Part shown: positions 1 to 7,545 of the stretch, piece by piece
How positions within the stretch are numbered: position 1 is the first letter of the stretch
Layout: the number at the start of each line of letters is the position of its first letter
Assembly (NCBI GenBank): GCA_937916565.1
Contig: CALFSR010000070.1
Span: forward strand, 1-15,893
Length of the DNA: 15,893 nt
Direction of reading: 5' to 3'
Origin: an uncultured Bacillota bacterium
Lineage (GTDB): Bacteria; Bacillota; Limnochordia; Limnochordales; ZCTH02-B6
The notes under the pieces: generated by a model
Databases searched by the model: none
What the model was told of the DNA's origin: nothing
What the model saw: only the letters and a program-made list of their open reading frames with translations
Position numbers and translations under genes: made by a program

Positions 1-1410
1 ATCCCGCTGGTGGCCATCCCCGGCAACGTGTCCCGAGCCCTCATTGGCCGGGACGCGTTTCAGGAGGCCGACATCACCGGCATCACCCTGCCCGTGACCA
101 AGCACAACTACCTGGTGCGCAGCGCCCGGGAGCTGCCTTCGGCCATCAAGGCGGCGTTTCATATCGCGACGACCGGGCGGCCGGGGCCGGTGCTGGTCGA
201 CATCCCCAAGGACGTGGGGACCGAGGAGTTTAACTTCACGTACCCGGAAACCGTCGACTTGCCCGGCTACAAGCCCACGTACAAAGGACATATCCGCCAG
301 ATCCTCGAGGCGGCCCGGGCCATCATGAATGCCAAGCGCCCGCTGCTCTACGTGGGCGGCGGCGCCATCGCATCGGGTGCCCATGAGGAAGTGCGGGCGC
401 TGGCGGAAAAGTGCGACCTGCCGGTCACGATGACCCTCATGGGCCTGGGCGCGTTTGCCGGCGACCACCCGCAGTCCCTGGGCATGCTCGGCATGCACGG
501 CACCGCATACGCGAACTTCGCCGTGCAAACGTGCGACGTGCTTATCGCGGTCGGCGCCCGCTTCGACGACCGCGTTACGGGCAACCTGAACACGTTTGCC
601 CCCAAGGTGGAGCAGATCATCCACATCGACATCGACCCGGCCGAGATCGGCAAGAACGTGGTGCCTCACATCCCCATCGTGGGCGACTGCCGGGCGGTGC
701 TCTCGGTTCTTCTCGAAAAGGTCAAGGAGAAGCGCCATCCCGAGTGGTGGCAGCAGATCGACGCGTGGCGGCGGGAATACCCGCTGCAGTACCGCAAGGT
801 GGAAGGCCAGATCCACCCGCAGGCGGTGTGCGAGGCCATCTACGAGGTGACGGGCGGCGAGGCCATCGTCACCACCGACGTGGGCCAGCACCAGATGTGG
901 GCGGCCCAGTACTACAAGGTCAAGCACCCCCGGCATTTCGTCTCCTCCGGAGGGCTTGGGACGATGGGCTTCGGTTTCCCGGCGGGGATCGGAGCCAAGC
1001 TCGCCCGCCCCGACAAGGACGTGTTCGTCATCTCCGGCGACGGGAGCTTCCAGATGAACATCCAGGAGCTGGCCACGGCTGCCGACCACAACGTGGCGGT
1101 GAAGGTCGCGATCCTCAACAACCAGTTCCTGGGCATGGTGCGCCAGTGGCAGGAGTTCTTCTACGGCCGGCGCTACGCCGACAGCTTCCTGGGCACGCCG
1201 GATTTCGTCACCATCGCCAAGGGCTACGGCGTTAAAGGGATGCTCATCACCGACCCGGCCGACGTGAAACCCGCCCTCGAGGAAGCCCGCGCCCATGACG
1301 GCCCGGTGGTGATGGACTTCCGCGTCGTGCAGGAGGAGAACTGCTTCCCCATGGTGCCGGCCGGCGGTTCCAACAGCGAGATGCTCGGGCCGAAGGGATG
1401 GATGGAGTGA
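1..1410 (+). CDS. ilvB: Acetolactate synthase large subunit, 5' end cut by window
   Basis: This is the catalytic subunit of acetohydroxyacid synthase, a thiamine diphosphate enzyme that condenses two pyruvates, or pyruvate and 2-oxobutyrate, in valine, leucine and isoleucine synthesis. The reading frame is open from base 1, so the visible 469 residues lack roughly the first 90-110, including the region with the catalytic glutamate. The remaining order is normal: the end of the N-terminal PYR domain (GRDAFQEADITGIT), a central domain with RFDDRVTGN, and the C-terminal ThDP domain. The ThDP/Mg motif begins GDGSF near base 1036 and ends with the Asn pair near 1117-1122. VRQWQEFFY holds the Trp (1147-1149) known as a herbicide-contact site in this family. 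It overlaps the start of ilvN, indicating translational coupling. The identification is secure; the true start lies outside the window. Confidence 0.97.
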   Translation: MPLVAIPGNVSRALIGRDAFQEADITGITLPVTKHNYLVRSARELPSAIKAAFHIATTGRPGPVLVDIPKDVGTEEFNFTYPETVDLPGYKPTYKGHIRQILEAARAIMNAKRPLLYVGGGAIASGAHEEVRALAEKCDLPVTMTLMGLGAFAGDHPQSLGMLGMHGTAYANFAVQTCDVLIAVGARFDDRVTGNLNTFAPKVEQIIHIDIDPAEIGKNVVPHIPIVGDCRAVLSVLLEKVKEKRHPEWWQQIDAWRREYPLQYRKVEGQIHPQAVCEAIYEVTGGEAIVTTDVGQHQMWAAQYYKVKHPRHFVSSGGLGTMGFGFPAGIGAKLARPDKDVFVISGDGSFQMNIQELATAADHNVAVKVAILNNQFLGMVRQWQEFFYGRRYADSFLGTPDFVTIAKGYGVKGMLITDPADVKPALEEARAHDGPVVMDFRVVQEENCFPMVPAGGSNSEMLGPKGWME

Positions 1411-1958
1411 TGCAAGTGGGCAACGTGCGGGAGCACACCTTGTCCGTGCTGGTGGAAAACCGGCCCGGCGTCTTGAGCCGGGTGGCGGGGCTGTTTAGCC
1501 GGCGCGGGTTCAACATCGAGAGCATCGTCGTCGGCACGACCGAAGACCGGCGCTACTCGCGCATGACCATCGTGGTCGTGGGCGACGAGGCCGAGGTGGA
1601 ACAGGTTACCAAGCAGCTGCACAAGCTCATCGACGTCATCAAGATCTCGGAGCTGACGGCCACGGAAATGGTCGAGCGGGAGCTGGCCCTGATCAAGGTG
1701 TCGGCCGACAGGAGCAACCGGTCCGAGATTCTCCAGATCGTGGACATCTTCCGCGCCAGCGTCATCGACGTCAGCGACCGGTCGCTGGTGATTGAGGTCA
1801 CCGGCGACACGGACAAGGTGAAAGCCATGGTGGACCTCTTGCGCCCGTTTGGCCTTAAGGAGCTGGTGCGCACGGGCCGTGTCGCCATGACGCGCGGGCC
1901 CCGGGCCGTGACCGCCCAGGACACGCGCCAAGGCGGGCTGCAGGCCGTCGGCGGGTGA
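1410..1958 (+). CDS. ilvN: Acetolactate synthase small (regulatory) subunit
   Basis: This regulatory subunit activates IlvB and normally confers feedback inhibition by valine. The N-terminal ACT domain is clear (HTLSVLVENRPGVLSRVAGL, then RRGFNIESIVVG), followed by the typical C-terminal domain (ERELALIKV...RSEILQIVDIFRA). At about 182 residues it is slightly longer than common forms; the extra is a short charged tail of no obvious function. I chose the ATG at 1410, which overlaps the ilvB stop as TGATG. An in-frame ATG at 1398 has its purine run directly adjacent, with no spacing. A GTG at 1416 would sit 8 bases after GGAG and is also possible. The family assignment is secure; the start is uncertain by a few codons. 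Confidence 0.95.
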   Translation: MQVGNVREHTLSVLVENRPGVLSRVAGLFSRRGFNIESIVVGTTEDRRYSRMTIVVVGDEAEVEQVTKQLHKLIDVIKISELTATEMVERELALIKVSADRSNRSEILQIVDIFRASVIDVSDRSLVIEVTGDTDKVKAMVDLLRPFGLKELVRTGRVAMTRGPRAVTAQDTRQGGLQAVGG

Positions 1959-1959
1959 G

Positions 1960-2057
1960 AAGCGGCGCCGCGGGATTTCGCCGCTTGAGGGCGGCGCCCG
2001 CGGCACGGGCAGGACAAAGGGCCGACGAAAGCGATCAGAGCTGGGAGCACTCCAGCT
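1960..2057 (+). promoter_or_regulatory. ilvN-ilvC spacer with competing hairpins
   Basis: The 137-base spacer between ilvN and ilvC can form two mutually exclusive stems. The first pairs AAGCGGCG (1960-1967) with CGCCGCTT (1979-1986). The second pairs GGCGCCGC (1964-1971) with GCGGCGCC (1991-1998); the two share bases 1964-1967. A separate hairpin pairs AGCTGG (2039-2044) with CCAGCT (2052-2057), about 20 bases before the ilvC ribosome binding site. None is followed by a U tract and I see no T-box core, so this is not an obvious attenuator. It could be a processing or mRNA-stability element. Regulation here is inference. Confidence 0.35.
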
Positions 2058-2095
2058 GAATCACTTACAGCCGTATGAGGAGTGGACACGTACTA

Positions 2096-3130
2096 ATGGC
2101 AACTACCTACTACGATAAGGACGCCAGCCTCGACTTGCTTCAGGGCAAGACCATCGCCATCATCGGCTACGGGAGCCAAGGACACGCCCACGCCCTCAAC
2201 TTGCGGGACAGCGGGCTGAGCGTGGTCGTCGCCAACCGGCCGGGCAGCGACAACTACCGGCTGGCGGTGGCCGACGGCTGGCAGCCGGTGAGCGCGGCCG
2301 AGGCGGCGGCCCAGGCCGACGTCATCGTCATGCTGGCGCCCGACCAAGTGCAGCCGCAGATTTACGAAAACGACATCCGGCCGCACCTGACCGAGGGCAA
2401 GGCGCTCGTGTTCTCCCACGGGTTCAACATCCATTTCAAGCAGATCGTGCCCCCGCCCAACGTGGACGTGTTCATGGTCGCGCCCAAGAGCCCGGGCCAC
2501 CTGGTGCGGCGGATGTATGAGGCGGGGCAAGGCGTGCCCGGGCTCCTCGCGGTCTACCAGGACGCCACCGGGCAAGCCCGGGAGCTGGGCCTGGCGTACG
2601 CCAGGGGCATCGGCTGCACGCGGGCCGGCGTCATCGAGACGACGTTCCAGGAGGAGACCGAAACGGACCTCTTCGGCGAGCAGGTCGTGCTCTGCGGCGG
2701 CGTCACCGAGCTCATCCGGGCCGGTTTCGACACGCTGGTGGAAGCCGGCTATCAGCCGGAGATCGCCTACTTTGAATGCCTCCATGAACTGAAGCTCATC
2801 GTCGACCTCATCTACGAGGGCGGCATCTCCTACATGCGCTACTCCATCAGCGACACCGCCGAGTATGGCGACCTGGTGTCGGGCAAGCGCATCATCACCG
2901 AGGAAACCCGCAAGGAGATGCGGCGCATCCTCGACGACATCCGCTCCGGCCGCTTCGCCCGGGAGTGGGTCCTGGAGAACAAGGCGGGACGGCCGGTGTA
3001 CCATGCTCTCCGCGAGCGGGAGCAGAACCACCTCATCGAACAGGTCGGCCGCGAGCTGCGGGCGATGATGCCCTGGATTCAGCCGCGGCGGCGGGCCAGC
3101 GCGGCAGGGACGGCGGGCGGCGCGCAGTAG
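2096..3130 (+). CDS. ilvC: Ketol-acid reductoisomerase, class I
   Basis: This enzyme isomerises and reduces acetolactate or acetohydroxybutyrate to the dihydroxy acid, using NAD(P)H and Mg2+. The 344-residue length fits class I enzymes. The N-terminal Rossmann fold has GYGSQGHAHA near residues 24-33, and the knotted C-terminal domain carries the metal-binding DLFGEQ and ECLHELKLIVDLIYEGG regions. I chose the ATG at 2096 because GAGGAGTGG lies about 10 bases upstream; an ATG at 2075 overlaps that site and would add seven unconserved residues. The cofactor loop reads NRPGSDNYR (about residues 47-55) instead of the more usual LR-x-GS-x-S pattern, so an Asp sits next to the position that normally contacts the NADPH phosphate. 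A short extra tail (RRRASAAGTAGG) follows the family end. Confidence 0.97.
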   Translation: MATTYYDKDASLDLLQGKTIAIIGYGSQGHAHALNLRDSGLSVVVANRPGSDNYRLAVADGWQPVSAAEAAAQADVIVMLAPDQVQPQIYENDIRPHLTEGKALVFSHGFNIHFKQIVPPPNVDVFMVAPKSPGHLVRRMYEAGQGVPGLLAVYQDATGQARELGLAYARGIGCTRAGVIETTFQEETETDLFGEQVVLCGGVTELIRAGFDTLVEAGYQPEIAYFECLHELKLIVDLIYEGGISYMRYSISDTAEYGDLVSGKRIITEETRKEMRRILDDIRSGRFAREWVLENKAGRPVYHALREREQNHLIEQVGRELRAMMPWIQPRRRASAAGTAGGAQ

Positions 3131-3138
3131 CCGCCCGC
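3113..3138 (+). other. Hairpin over the ilvC stop codon
   Basis: GCGGGCGGC (3113-3121) pairs perfectly with GCCGCCCGC (3130-3138) around an 8-base loop. The structure spans the ilvC stop codon and ends 7 bases before the ribosome binding site of the next gene. No T run follows, so it is not a standard terminator. It may protect the upstream mRNA from 3' exonucleases or modulate translation of the aminotransferase gene; that role is inference. Confidence 0.4.
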
Positions 3139-3145
3139 GACACAT

Positions 3146-3152
3146 AGGGAGG
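3146..3152 (+). promoter_or_regulatory. Ribosome binding site that fixes a TTG start
   Basis: AGGGAGG lies 7 bases before the TTG at 3160. No other in-frame start fits before the conserved LRIPGPTPVP region of the aminotransferase, so this site decides the start and shows that TTG is used here. Confidence 0.8.
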
Positions 3153-3159
3153 CTTTACG

Positions 3160-4323
3160 TTGCAGTCGGAACAGCAACACCTGAGGATCCCCGGGCCGAC
3201 TCCGGTGCCGCCCCGGGTTGCAAGGGCGGCCTTGCGTCCGATGGTCAACCATCGCGGCGCGGCGTTCCGGGAGATCTACAAGCAAGTCACCGCCGGGCTC
3301 AAGAGCGTGTTCCAGACCGAGGGGGAGGTCCTGCTCCTGGCCGGTTCCGGCACGGCGGCCATGGAAGCGGCGGTCGTCAACCTCGTGTCGCCGGGCGAAA
3401 AGGTCCTAGTGCTCAACGGGGGCAAGTTCGGCGAACGGTGGGGCGAGATCGCCCGCGCCTACGGGGCGGAAGTGATCGAGTGGCGCTACGACTACCGGAG
3501 CGGGGCGGAGCCGCGGGAACTCGCCGAGCGCCTGGCGGCTGATCCCGGCATCGTGGCCGTCTTTGCCACCCATAACGAATCGTCCACCGGCGTCATGAAC
3601 GACATCGAGGGGCTGTCCAAAGCCCGCGACCTGGGCGGGCGGCGCCACCGGGCGTTGCTGGTGGTGGACAGCGTGAGCGCTCTCGGCGGGGCTCCTTTGC
3701 CCATGGACGCGTGGGGCGTGGACGTGGTCGTCACCGGTGCCCAGAAGTGCCTGATGCTGCCGCCGGGATTGTCGTTCGTGGCCCTCGGGCAGGCGGCCCT
3801 CGCCCGCATGGATGAGGTCACTACCGGCCGGTACTACTTGGACCTGCGGGCTTACCGCAAGGCCGCGGCCGCGGGCGAAAGCCCCTACACGCCTGCCGTG
3901 ACCCTCGTGATGCAGCTGCAGGAGGCCTTGGCCATGCTGGCCGAGGAGGGGATGGACAACGTTCACGCCCGCCACCGGCTCATGCGGGACATGGTGCGGG
4001 CCGGCGTTCAGGCGCTTGGCCTGCCGCTCTTTACCGGCGAACGGTGGGCGTCGCCGACCGTAACGACCGTGGCCGGGCCCGAGGGCCTGGACGTGGAAGC
4101 GTTCCGGAAGCTCGTGCAAAAACGGTTCGGTGTCGAGCTCGCCGGGGGCCAGGGCGACCTGAAGGGGCGCGTGTTCCGCATCGCCCACATGGGGTACGCG
4201 ACTCCCTTGGATATGATCGCGGCGCTGGCCGCCATCGAGCAGGGGCTTGCTGCCAGCGGTCTACCGGTCAAGTTCGGTGCGGGCGTCGCGGCCGCCCAGG
4301 AGGTCTGGGCGCAGTGGGCGTGA
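3160..4323 (+). CDS. Class V aminotransferase (phosphoserine/serine-pyruvate/alanine-glyoxylate type)
   Basis: This PLP-dependent aminotransferase of 387 residues belongs to the serine-pyruvate/alanine-glyoxylate branch of class V. The N-terminus has LRIPGPTPVPP and MVNHRGAAFREIY, the PLP-phosphate loop region is GSGTAAMEAA, the cofactor aspartate is in VVDSVSALGGAPLPMD, and the Schiff-base lysine is K196 in TGAQKCLMLPPG. It starts with TTG, supported by AGGGAGG seven bases upstream. Its stop overlaps serA, so the two are translationally coupled. From that context I infer that it transaminates 3-phosphohydroxypyruvate in serine synthesis, as proposed for similar class V genes paired with serA in Thermotoga and other thermophiles. 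An alanine-glyoxylate or serine-pyruvate activity cannot be excluded, so I give no gene symbol. Confidence 0.88.
   Translation: MQSEQQHLRIPGPTPVPPRVARAALRPMVNHRGAAFREIYKQVTAGLKSVFQTEGEVLLLAGSGTAAMEAAVVNLVSPGEKVLVLNGGKFGERWGEIARAYGAEVIEWRYDYRSGAEPRELAERLAADPGIVAVFATHNESSTGVMNDIEGLSKARDLGGRRHRALLVVDSVSALGGAPLPMDAWGVDVVVTGAQKCLMLPPGLSFVALGQAALARMDEVTTGRYYLDLRAYRKAAAAGESPYTPAVTLVMQLQEALAMLAEEGMDNVHARHRLMRDMVRAGVQALGLPLFTGERWASPTVTTVAGPEGLDVEAFRKLVQKRFGVELAGGQGDLKGRVFRIAHMGYATPLDMIAALAAIEQGLAASGLPVKFGAGVAAAQEVWAQWA
4298..4304 (+). promoter_or_regulatory. Ribosome binding site of serA inside the upstream gene
   Basis: AGGAGGT lies within the last codons of the aminotransferase gene. It sits 9 bases before GTG 4314 and 15 before GTG 4320, which favours the first as the serA start, although homology alone would accept either. 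Confidence 0.6.
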
Positions 4324-5906
4324 GGATTCTTGTGGCTGACCCCATCTCCGAGGAGGGCGTCGCCGTTCTCCGGCAGGAGCCGGGGGCAGTCGTCGACATC
4401 CGCACCGGACTGCCCGAGGACGAGCTCGTTGCCGCCATCGGCGAGTACGACGCGCTCATCGTGCGCAGCGCCACCCGGGTGACGGCTCCCGTCATCGCCG
4501 CGGCGGATCGGCTGCGGGTCATCGGCCGGGCAGGGGTCGGTGTCGACAACATCGATGTCGACGCGGCGACCCGCAAGGGCATTTTGGTCATCAACGCCCC
4601 CGAGGGCAACACGGTGGCCACCGCCGAGCACACCATCGCGATGATGCTCGCGCTGGCCCGGTGGATCCCGCAGGCCCACGCCGCCGTGAGCCGGGACCGG
4701 AAATGGGAGCGGCAGCGGTTCATGGGCATGCAGGTGATGGGCAAAGTGCTCGGCGTCGTCGGCCTAGGGCGCATCGGCAGCCAGGTAGCCCGCCGGGCCA
4801 TCGGCTTGGGCATGCAGGTGCTGGCGTACGACCCCTACATCTCCCCGGAGCGGGCCAAAGAGCTGGGCGTTGAGCTGGCTTCCGTAGATGACATCTGCCG
4901 GCGGGCGCACGTGATCACGGTGCACACCCCGCTCACCCGGGCCACCGAGCATCTCATCGGCCCGCGCCAGTTTGAGCTCATGCAGCCCGGCGTGCGCATC
5001 ATCAACTGCGCCCGGGGCGGGATCATCGACGAAGACGCCCTATATCAGGCGCTCGAGTCGGGCAAGGTGGCGGGGGCGGCGCTGGACGTTTTCCGCAGCG
5101 AACCGCCGTGGGACAGTCCCCTGGTGGGCCACCCCCGAGTCGTGGTGACGCCGCACCTAGGCGCGTCGACGGCCGAGGCGCAAGTCAACGTGGCGGTCGA
5201 CGTGGCCGGGGATGTGCTGAAGGCGCTGCGGGGCGAGCCGGTGGCCCATGCGGTAAACTTGCCGGCGCTGTCGCCGGAGGAGCTCGAAAAGCTGCGGCCG
5301 TTCCTCGATTTGGCCGAGCGGCTCGGGCGGCTGTACACCGAGCTCGTGGGCGGCGGCCACCGGCGGCTCGAGGTCGTCTACAGCGGTCAGCTCGCCGGCG
5401 CCGACTGCGCGCCGCTGACCCGAGCGCTGCTCAAGGGTATGCTCGACCCGATCCTGCACGCCTCGGTCAACTACGTCAACGCGCCGCTGGTGGCGCGGGA
5501 ACGGGGCATTCAGGTGTCCGAGACCCGGCAACAGGGCAACGGCGACTACCAGAGCCTGATCACGCTCCGGGGCAGCGGCGGGCCGGGGGTGGATCGCACG
5601 GTGGCCGGCACCTTGACCGGCCGGGATGTGCCGACGCTGGTCGGCATCGACGGCTACCGGGTCAACGTCGATACCTCGGGGTACTTGTTCATCGCCCACA
5701 ACGTCGACCGCCCCGGCATGATCGGGCGGGTCGGGACGCTGCTCGGCGAAAGCGGGATCAACATCGCGTTTATGCAGGTCGGCCGCAAGGAAGTCGGCGG
5801 CCAGGCGGTGATGGTGCTCGGCGTCGACGATCCCATCCCGCCCCCGGTACTCGAGCGGCTCGGCCAGGTGGAGGATCTGTGGGATACGCGCCTTGTGCGC
5901 TGGTAG
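4314..5906 (+). CDS. serA: D-3-phosphoglycerate dehydrogenase, long form with ACT domain
   Basis: This enzyme oxidises 3-phosphoglycerate to 3-phosphohydroxypyruvate with NAD+, the first step of serine synthesis. The 530 residues match the long type I form: a split substrate-binding domain (ILVADPISEEGV start), the NAD-binding domain with GLGRIG from residue 150, an intervening ASB domain, and a C-terminal ACT domain from about residue 457 (YLFIAHNVDRPGMIG), which in this family senses serine. Catalytic residues are visible as R234 (NCARGG), E263 (RSEPP) and H281 (TPHLGAST). GTG 4314 fits the ribosome binding site best; GTG 4320, overlapping the upstream stop as GTGA, would be two residues shorter. 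The reading frame stays open far upstream to 4044, but that part overlaps the aminotransferase gene and has no family similarity. Confidence 0.96.
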   Translation: MGVRILVADPISEEGVAVLRQEPGAVVDIRTGLPEDELVAAIGEYDALIVRSATRVTAPVIAAADRLRVIGRAGVGVDNIDVDAATRKGILVINAPEGNTVATAEHTIAMMLALARWIPQAHAAVSRDRKWERQRFMGMQVMGKVLGVVGLGRIGSQVARRAIGLGMQVLAYDPYISPERAKELGVELASVDDICRRAHVITVHTPLTRATEHLIGPRQFELMQPGVRIINCARGGIIDEDALYQALESGKVAGAALDVFRSEPPWDSPLVGHPRVVVTPHLGASTAEAQVNVAVDVAGDVLKALRGEPVAHAVNLPALSPEELEKLRPFLDLAERLGRLYTELVGGGHRRLEVVYSGQLAGADCAPLTRALLKGMLDPILHASVNYVNAPLVARERGIQVSETRQQGNGDYQSLITLRGSGGPGVDRTVAGTLTGRDVPTLVGIDGYRVNVDTSGYLFIAHNVDRPGMIGRVGTLLGESGINIAFMQVGRKEVGGQAVMVLGVDDPIPPPVLERLGQVEDLWDTRLVRW

Positions 5907-5918
5907 CGGCACGGGGCA

Positions 5919-5950
5919 GGGGGCCGGCCGAAAGGCCCGTGCCGGCCCCC
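5919..5950 (+). other. Strong GC hairpin between serA and leuA
   Basis: GGGGGCCGGC (5919-5928) pairs perfectly over 10 bases with GCCGGCCCCC (5941-5950) around a 12-base loop. An alternative pairing uses GCACGGG (from 5909) with CCCGTGC (5936-5942). The downstream sequence GCAACACGG has no T run, so full intrinsic termination is unlikely. It may be a pause, partial terminator or RNA-stability element separating the serine and leucine parts of the operon. Confidence 0.5.
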
Positions 5951-5987
5951 GCAACACGGCCAGTCCAACGATGAGGAGGTCGTCAGT

Positions 5988-7520
5988 ATGCGGCGCATTC
6001 GGTTTTTTGACACCACGCTGCGCGACGGCGAGCAGTCGCCCGGCGTCAACTTGAACGCGCAGGAGAAACTTGAGATCGCCCGGCAGCTGGCGCGCCTTGG
6101 GGTCGACATCATCGAAGCCGGTTTCCCCGTGGCGTCACCCGGCGATCTGCAGGCCGTCCAGCTTATCGCCCGGGAGGTGCGCGGACCGGTCATCGCGGCG
6201 CTGGCCCGCGCCAACAAGACCGACATCGAAAAGGCGGCGGAGGCGGTCCGGCCGGCCGAGCGGCCCCGCATCCATACGTTCATCGCCACCTCCGACATTC
6301 ACATGCGCCACAAGCTGCGCAAGACGCCCGATGAGGTCGTGGCCATGGCGGTGGCCTCCGTGCGGTACGCCAAGGAGTTCGTGGACGACGTCGAGTTTTC
6401 CGCGGAGGACGCAACCCGCAGCGACTGGGACTTCCTGTGCCGCATTTTCGCAGCGGCCATCGAGGCAGGCGCAACCACCATCAACATCCCCGACACCGTC
6501 GGCTACACGACGCCGCAGGAGTACGCGAGCCTCATCCGCTACGTCAAGGAAAACACGCCGGGCATCGACAAGGTCGTCATCAGCGTTCACTGCCATGACG
6601 ACTTGGGCTTGGCGGTGGCGAACTCTCTCGCGGCCATCGAGGCCGGCGCCGACCAAGTGGAAGGCTGCATCAACGGTATCGGCGAGCGGGCCGGGAATGC
6701 GGCGCTGGAAGAGATCGTGATGGCCCTGCGCACCCGGCACGACTACTACAAAGTGGAAACCGGCATCGTCACCGAGCAGATATACCGCACGAGCCGCCTC
6801 GTGAGCACGCTGACGGGCATGCAGATCCAGGCCAACAAGGCGATTGTCGGCGACAACGCCTTCGCCCACGAGTCGGGCATTCACCAGGACGGTTTCCTCA
6901 AGGAACGGACGACCTACGAGATCATGACGCCCGAGTCGGTCGGCATCAGCCAGAGCCGCCTCGTGCTCGGCAAGCACTCCGGGCGCCACGCCTTCCGGGT
7001 ACGGCTCAAGGAGCTCGGCTACGACCTGAGCGAGGAGAAGATCCAGCGGGCGTACGAGCGGTTCGTGGAGCTCGCCGACCGCAAGAAGCACGTCACGGAC
7101 CGGGACATCCAGGCCATCGTCGAGGAAGACGTCGTGACCATCCCGGAACTGTACGTTCTGGATTACTTGCACGTCACCTCCGGCACCGCCGCGGTGCCGA
7201 CCGCCACCGTCCGCGTTATCAAGGGCGGGCAAGAGCTCGAGGAGGCGGCCATCGGAGACGGGCCGGTGGATGCGGTGTACCGGGCCATCGACCGGGTGAC
7301 GGGCCTTGAAACCCGGCTTGCCAGCTACACCTTGAACGCGGTGACGAGCGGCAAGGACGCGCTCGGCGAGGTGACGGTACAGGTGCAGGACAACGGCAAC
7401 GTCTACACGGGCCGCGGCACCAGCACCGACGTCATCGAGGCGAGCGCCCGGGCGTACCTGCAGGCTTTGAACAAGCTCGTCTACGACCGGCAAAAGTTTG
7501 CCCCCGGCGTGGCCAGCTAG
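5988..7520 (+). CDS. leuA: 2-isopropylmalate synthase
   Basis: This enzyme condenses acetyl-CoA with 2-oxoisovalerate, the committed step of leucine synthesis. The 510 residues give the normal bacterial layout: a DRE-TIM barrel, linker subdomains and a C-terminal regulatory LeuA dimer domain where leucine binds. Visible motifs are FFDTTLRDGEQSPGVNLN (metal D8 and catalytic R12), the metal pair H201/H203 in VHCHDDLGLA, NGIGERAGNAALEE, and HESGIHQDG. The start is well set: GAGGAGGT at 5973-5980 lies 7 bases before the ATG. It is preceded by a strong hairpin and followed after 25 bases by leuC. The isopropylmalate rather than citramalate assignment rests on GEQSPG after the DRE arginine and on the leuCD neighbours. 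A diverged paralogue, cimA, lies downstream. Confidence 0.95.
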   Translation: MRRIRFFDTTLRDGEQSPGVNLNAQEKLEIARQLARLGVDIIEAGFPVASPGDLQAVQLIAREVRGPVIAALARANKTDIEKAAEAVRPAERPRIHTFIATSDIHMRHKLRKTPDEVVAMAVASVRYAKEFVDDVEFSAEDATRSDWDFLCRIFAAAIEAGATTINIPDTVGYTTPQEYASLIRYVKENTPGIDKVVISVHCHDDLGLAVANSLAAIEAGADQVEGCINGIGERAGNAALEEIVMALRTRHDYYKVETGIVTEQIYRTSRLVSTLTGMQIQANKAIVGDNAFAHESGIHQDGFLKERTTYEIMTPESVGISQSRLVLGKHSGRHAFRVRLKELGYDLSEEKIQRAYERFVELADRKKHVTDRDIQAIVEEDVVTIPELYVLDYLHVTSGTAAVPTATVRVIKGGQELEEAAIGDGPVDAVYRAIDRVTGLETRLASYTLNAVTSGKDALGEVTVQVQDNGNVYTGRGTSTDVIEASARAYLQALNKLVYDRQKFAPGVAS

Positions 7521-7545
7521 CGCAACAATCTGGGAGGGAAGCCCC

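Noticed and set aside
1959..2095. T-box riboswitch or promoter before ilvC
   Set aside because: No T-box core sequence, no terminator T run and no convincing -35/-10 pair were found; only hairpins are supported.
4044..4313. N-terminal extension of serA by about 90 codons
   Set aside because: It lies inside the aminotransferase gene in another frame, has no family similarity, and SerA proteins begin at the ILVADP region.
5907..5987. Intrinsic terminator splitting serA from leuA
   Set aside because: The stem is strong but lacks a T run, and no new promoter is visible before leuA, so I list it only as a hairpin.
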